Shown one piece after another: positions 31,466 through 32,891 of a stretch of DNA of 32,891 bases (position 1 is its first letter; each line of letters starts with the position of its first letter). The DNA is taken from assembly GCA_902798545.1 (NCBI GenBank), contig CADBWQ010000027.1, positions 1 through 32,891 of the forward strand, given 5' to 3'. Below the pieces are notes generated by a model. The model searched no databases and was not told the DNA's origin. It saw only the letters and a list, made by a program, of their open reading frames with translations. The DNA comes from Oscillospiraceae bacterium (GTDB lineage Bacteria > Bacillota > Clostridia > Oscillospirales > Oscillospiraceae). The position numbers were made by a program, and so were the translations under genes.

Positions 31466-32452
31466 ATGAAAAAGATCATCGCACTTGCACTCTGCCTGAT
31501 GATGGTGTTCGCGCTCTGCGGCGTCGCCAGTGCCGACTTTGCCCCGAATGGCCCGGTCTCCATGATTGTCGCCTACAAGGCCGGTTCCGGAACCGACAAC
31601 ACCGCGCGTGTCCTGGCAAAGTATGCTGAGAAGTATGTTGGCCAGACCATCGTCATCGAGAACGTTGAAGGCGGCTCCGGTTCCATTGGCTGGTCCCAGC
31701 TGGCGGATGCCGATCCCGATGGCCAGACCATCGGCTTCATCAACCTTCCGAACTTCTCCAGCTCCATCGTCAACGAGATGGGAACCTACACAGTTGAATC
31801 CTTTGCACCGATTGCAAACCATGTGACTGAGACCTCCATTGTCATCGTCCGTGCGGATGATGATCGTTTCCCTGATCTGGAAGCCTTGGTTGCATACGGC
31901 AAGGAGAACGAGGGCACCAAGAACGAGCTGCTGGCCTCCACCAACGGTCCGCAGGCCTCCAACCACATCGGCGCACAGGCATTCGCAAACTCCGCTGGTT
32001 TCATGTATACCGACATTCCCCAGGGCGGTACTGCTGACCAGCTCCTGTCCCTGCGCGGTGCTGAGGCTGACTTCAGCGTTGTGAAGCTGGCCGATATCGC
32101 CGGCCAGGAGGCTGAGTACCGCATCCTGGGCGTCTTCGCCGAAGAGCGCCTGCCCGAGCTGCCCGACGCCTTTGTCTGCGGCAACGACAAGACTGCGGCC
32201 CGGCTTCGTCAGACGCTGGCGCGGCTCGGCAGGAAGGTTCCCGAGGAGATCATGCTCGCCGGCTTCGACGACGTGCGCTGCGCCGTCACGATGCTCCCGC
32301 CGCTGACGACGGTGCACCAGCCGTGCGAGGACATCGCGCTCGTCGCCTACCGTGCGCTTCGCGAGCGCATGCGCGATCCGTCGCTCCCGCCGCGCCGCAT
32401 CCTCGTTCCCGCTCCGCTCGTCGTGCGCGAGTCGACACACCGAACCCGATAG
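31466..32452 (+). CDS. Chimeric ORF: TctC-type solute-binding protein joined to a LacI-family C-terminus
   Basis: The open frame encodes 328 residues; AGGAGG precedes ATG 31466. Residues 1-23 are a Sec signal (KKIIALALCLMMVFALCGVA). Residues 24-232 match TctC/BUG-type binding proteins of tripartite tricarboxylate transporters: VSMIVAYKAGSGTDNTAR, VIENVEGGSGSIGW, GFINLPNF, GPQASNHIGAQAF, ILGVFAEERLPELPD. A true TctC continues with VPT and another ~90 residues of ligand lobe. Instead, from about residue 235 the protein reads as the end of a LacI-type sugar regulator. Such a hybrid cannot fold as either family. Expression would start normally from the strong promoter. The TctB and TctA membrane partners are not present. 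It is either a recombination scar or a sequence-assembly join. Confidence 0.8.
   Translation: MKKIIALALCLMMVFALCGVASADFAPNGPVSMIVAYKAGSGTDNTARVLAKYAEKYVGQTIVIENVEGGSGSIGWSQLADADPDGQTIGFINLPNFSSSIVNEMGTYTVESFAPIANHVTETSIVIVRADDDRFPDLEALVAYGKENEGTKNELLASTNGPQASNHIGAQAFANSAGFMYTDIPQGGTADQLLSLRGAEADFSVVKLADIAGQEAEYRILGVFAEERLPELPDAFVCGNDKTAARLRQTLARLGRKVPEEIMLAGFDDVRCAVTMLPPLTTVHQPCEDIALVAYRALRERMRDPSLPPRRILVPAPLVVRESTHRTR
32168..32452 (+). pseudogene. LacI-family regulator C-terminal fragment (in frame inside the chimera)
   Basis: The segment reads AFVCGNDKTAARLRQTLARL, then VPEEIMLAGFDDVR, MLPPLTTVHQPCEDIALVAY and RILVPAPLVVREST, the canonical end of the effector-binding domain of LacI/GntR-type regulators. 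It has no start, HTH or N-lobe. Base composition rises sharply (many GCG, CTC, CGC codons) compared with the sequence on its left, so it derives from a different genome or region. Confidence 0.8.
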
Positions 32453-32586
32453 GGATTCCCCGCAGGCTATCTCACCAGACAGGTATCTCCAGTTCGTCAA
32501 AGCGGTCAAAATATCTGCATCGACTACGTAGAGCCGCATGGCGGCAGGGCGACGGTCGCGATGGCTATGGCGAGGCTTTTCATTGG

Positions 32587-32891
32587 CTATGCGGAAAATG
32601 CACGACTCTGCTTCATGAAATCAGGCAGATTCTCATGAATTATGCCGTTGCGCCTTTGTATGATGTCGTTGCGGGTCAAGACGAACTTCGGATAGTTGTC
32701 GCGAATCTTCTCCAGAGAATTATATTCCCTGTCCTCGGTTGCCTTGTCGGCCGTTATTGTCATCGCGACTTGGGCGTAGGCATAGTCCGCGTCTCCACGC
32801 CGGAAGATGAAATCGCATTCGAGCGCGCCTATTCGTCCGATGCTCACCGAATAGCCATGTGCGCGTGCGTATATATAGATAATGTATATGA
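32587..32891 (-). CDS. DUF4143-type AAA ATPase, C-terminal fragment (5' end outside window)
   Basis: The minus-strand frame is open through the window end, giving about 100 residues. It reads YARAHGYSVSIGRIGALECDFI, then YAYAQVAMTITADKATEDREY, LEKIRDNYPKFVLTRNDI and RRNGIIHENLPDFMKQ, ending at TAG 32587. This matches the C-terminal DUF4143 region of a widespread family of single-gene ATPases with N-terminal P-loop AAA domains, which lie beyond the window. The family is very common in Bacteroidota, Actinobacteria and others, often as accessory genes. Bases 32453-32586 between it and the LacI fragment hold no gene I can see. Confidence 0.8.
   Translation of the reverse strand, partial: IYIIYIYARAHGYSVSIGRIGALECDFIFRRGDADYAYAQVAMTITADKATEDREYNSLEKIRDNYPKFVLTRNDIIQRRNGIIHENLPDFMKQSRAFSA

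Noticed and set aside
1-32891. CRISPR arrays, tRNA and rRNA genes
   Set aside because: I saw no regularly spaced repeats, cloverleaf-like tRNA ends or rRNA signature sequences on either strand.

Overview
The window looks like a chromosomal segment of an anaerobic gut-type Firmicute (Clostridia). The signs are strong AGGAGG ribosome sites, sigma-A-like promoters, moderately high GC, TnpV-type transposon debris, lipoproteins with classical lipoboxes, and an oxygen-independent (cbi-type) cobalamin pathway. The species cannot be named from the sequence alone. The last ~700 bases do not fit this picture and may be foreign or a mis-join.

Layout. 1-3500: the 3' part of a DUF3427-type DEAD/DEAH helicase. 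A perfect AT-rich palindrome with a tiny ORF, a TnpV transposon remnant, an unrecognised 170-aa protein and a stand-alone SMR-domain protein follow. 3500-6640: an esterase-like lipoprotein fused to a cyclophilin-like domain, a flavodoxin-fold reductase, a possible broken TetR gene and a cyclophilin-type PPIase lipoprotein, ending in a strong shared hairpin. 6670-11270: a Tat-exported FMN/FAD flavoprotein reductase on the minus strand. Its promoter has the classic MerR layout (19-bp spacer filled by a perfect dyad). It diverges from a MerR-family regulator gene followed by an acyl-CoA ligase gene, so these three probably form one substrate-responsive unit.

11298-31396: one compact plus-strand operon of 21 genes, about 20 kb, most joined by 4-base ATGA/GTGA overlaps. 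A cobalamin riboswitch and a textbook intrinsic terminator stand before the first gene. The order is cbiF, cbiET, cbiA, cobT, cobU, cobS, a short cobU-like gene, cobC, cbiB, cobD, cbiP, cbiC, a Cys-rich small protein, cbiD, cbiG, cbiH, cbiJ, an exported cbiK, then a substrate-binding lipoprotein, a FecCD-type permease and an ABC ATPase. Together they cover cobalt insertion, nearly all ring methylations and contraction, amidation, aminopropanol attachment and nucleotide-loop assembly. cbiL, the siroheme-branch enzymes that make the precursor and a corrinoid adenosyltransferase are not in the window. The most unusual part is the tail: a chelatase carrying a signal peptide sits directly before a tetrapyrrole/metal-type ABC importer whose binding protein and ATPase both carry extra domains.

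31393-32891: a perfect-consensus promoter drives a TctC-type solute-binding protein that switches in frame, near 32162-32173, into the C-terminus of a LacI-family regulator with much higher GC. A DUF4143-type ATPase fragment then runs off the end on the minus strand. This is either a recombination scar or an assembly chimera.
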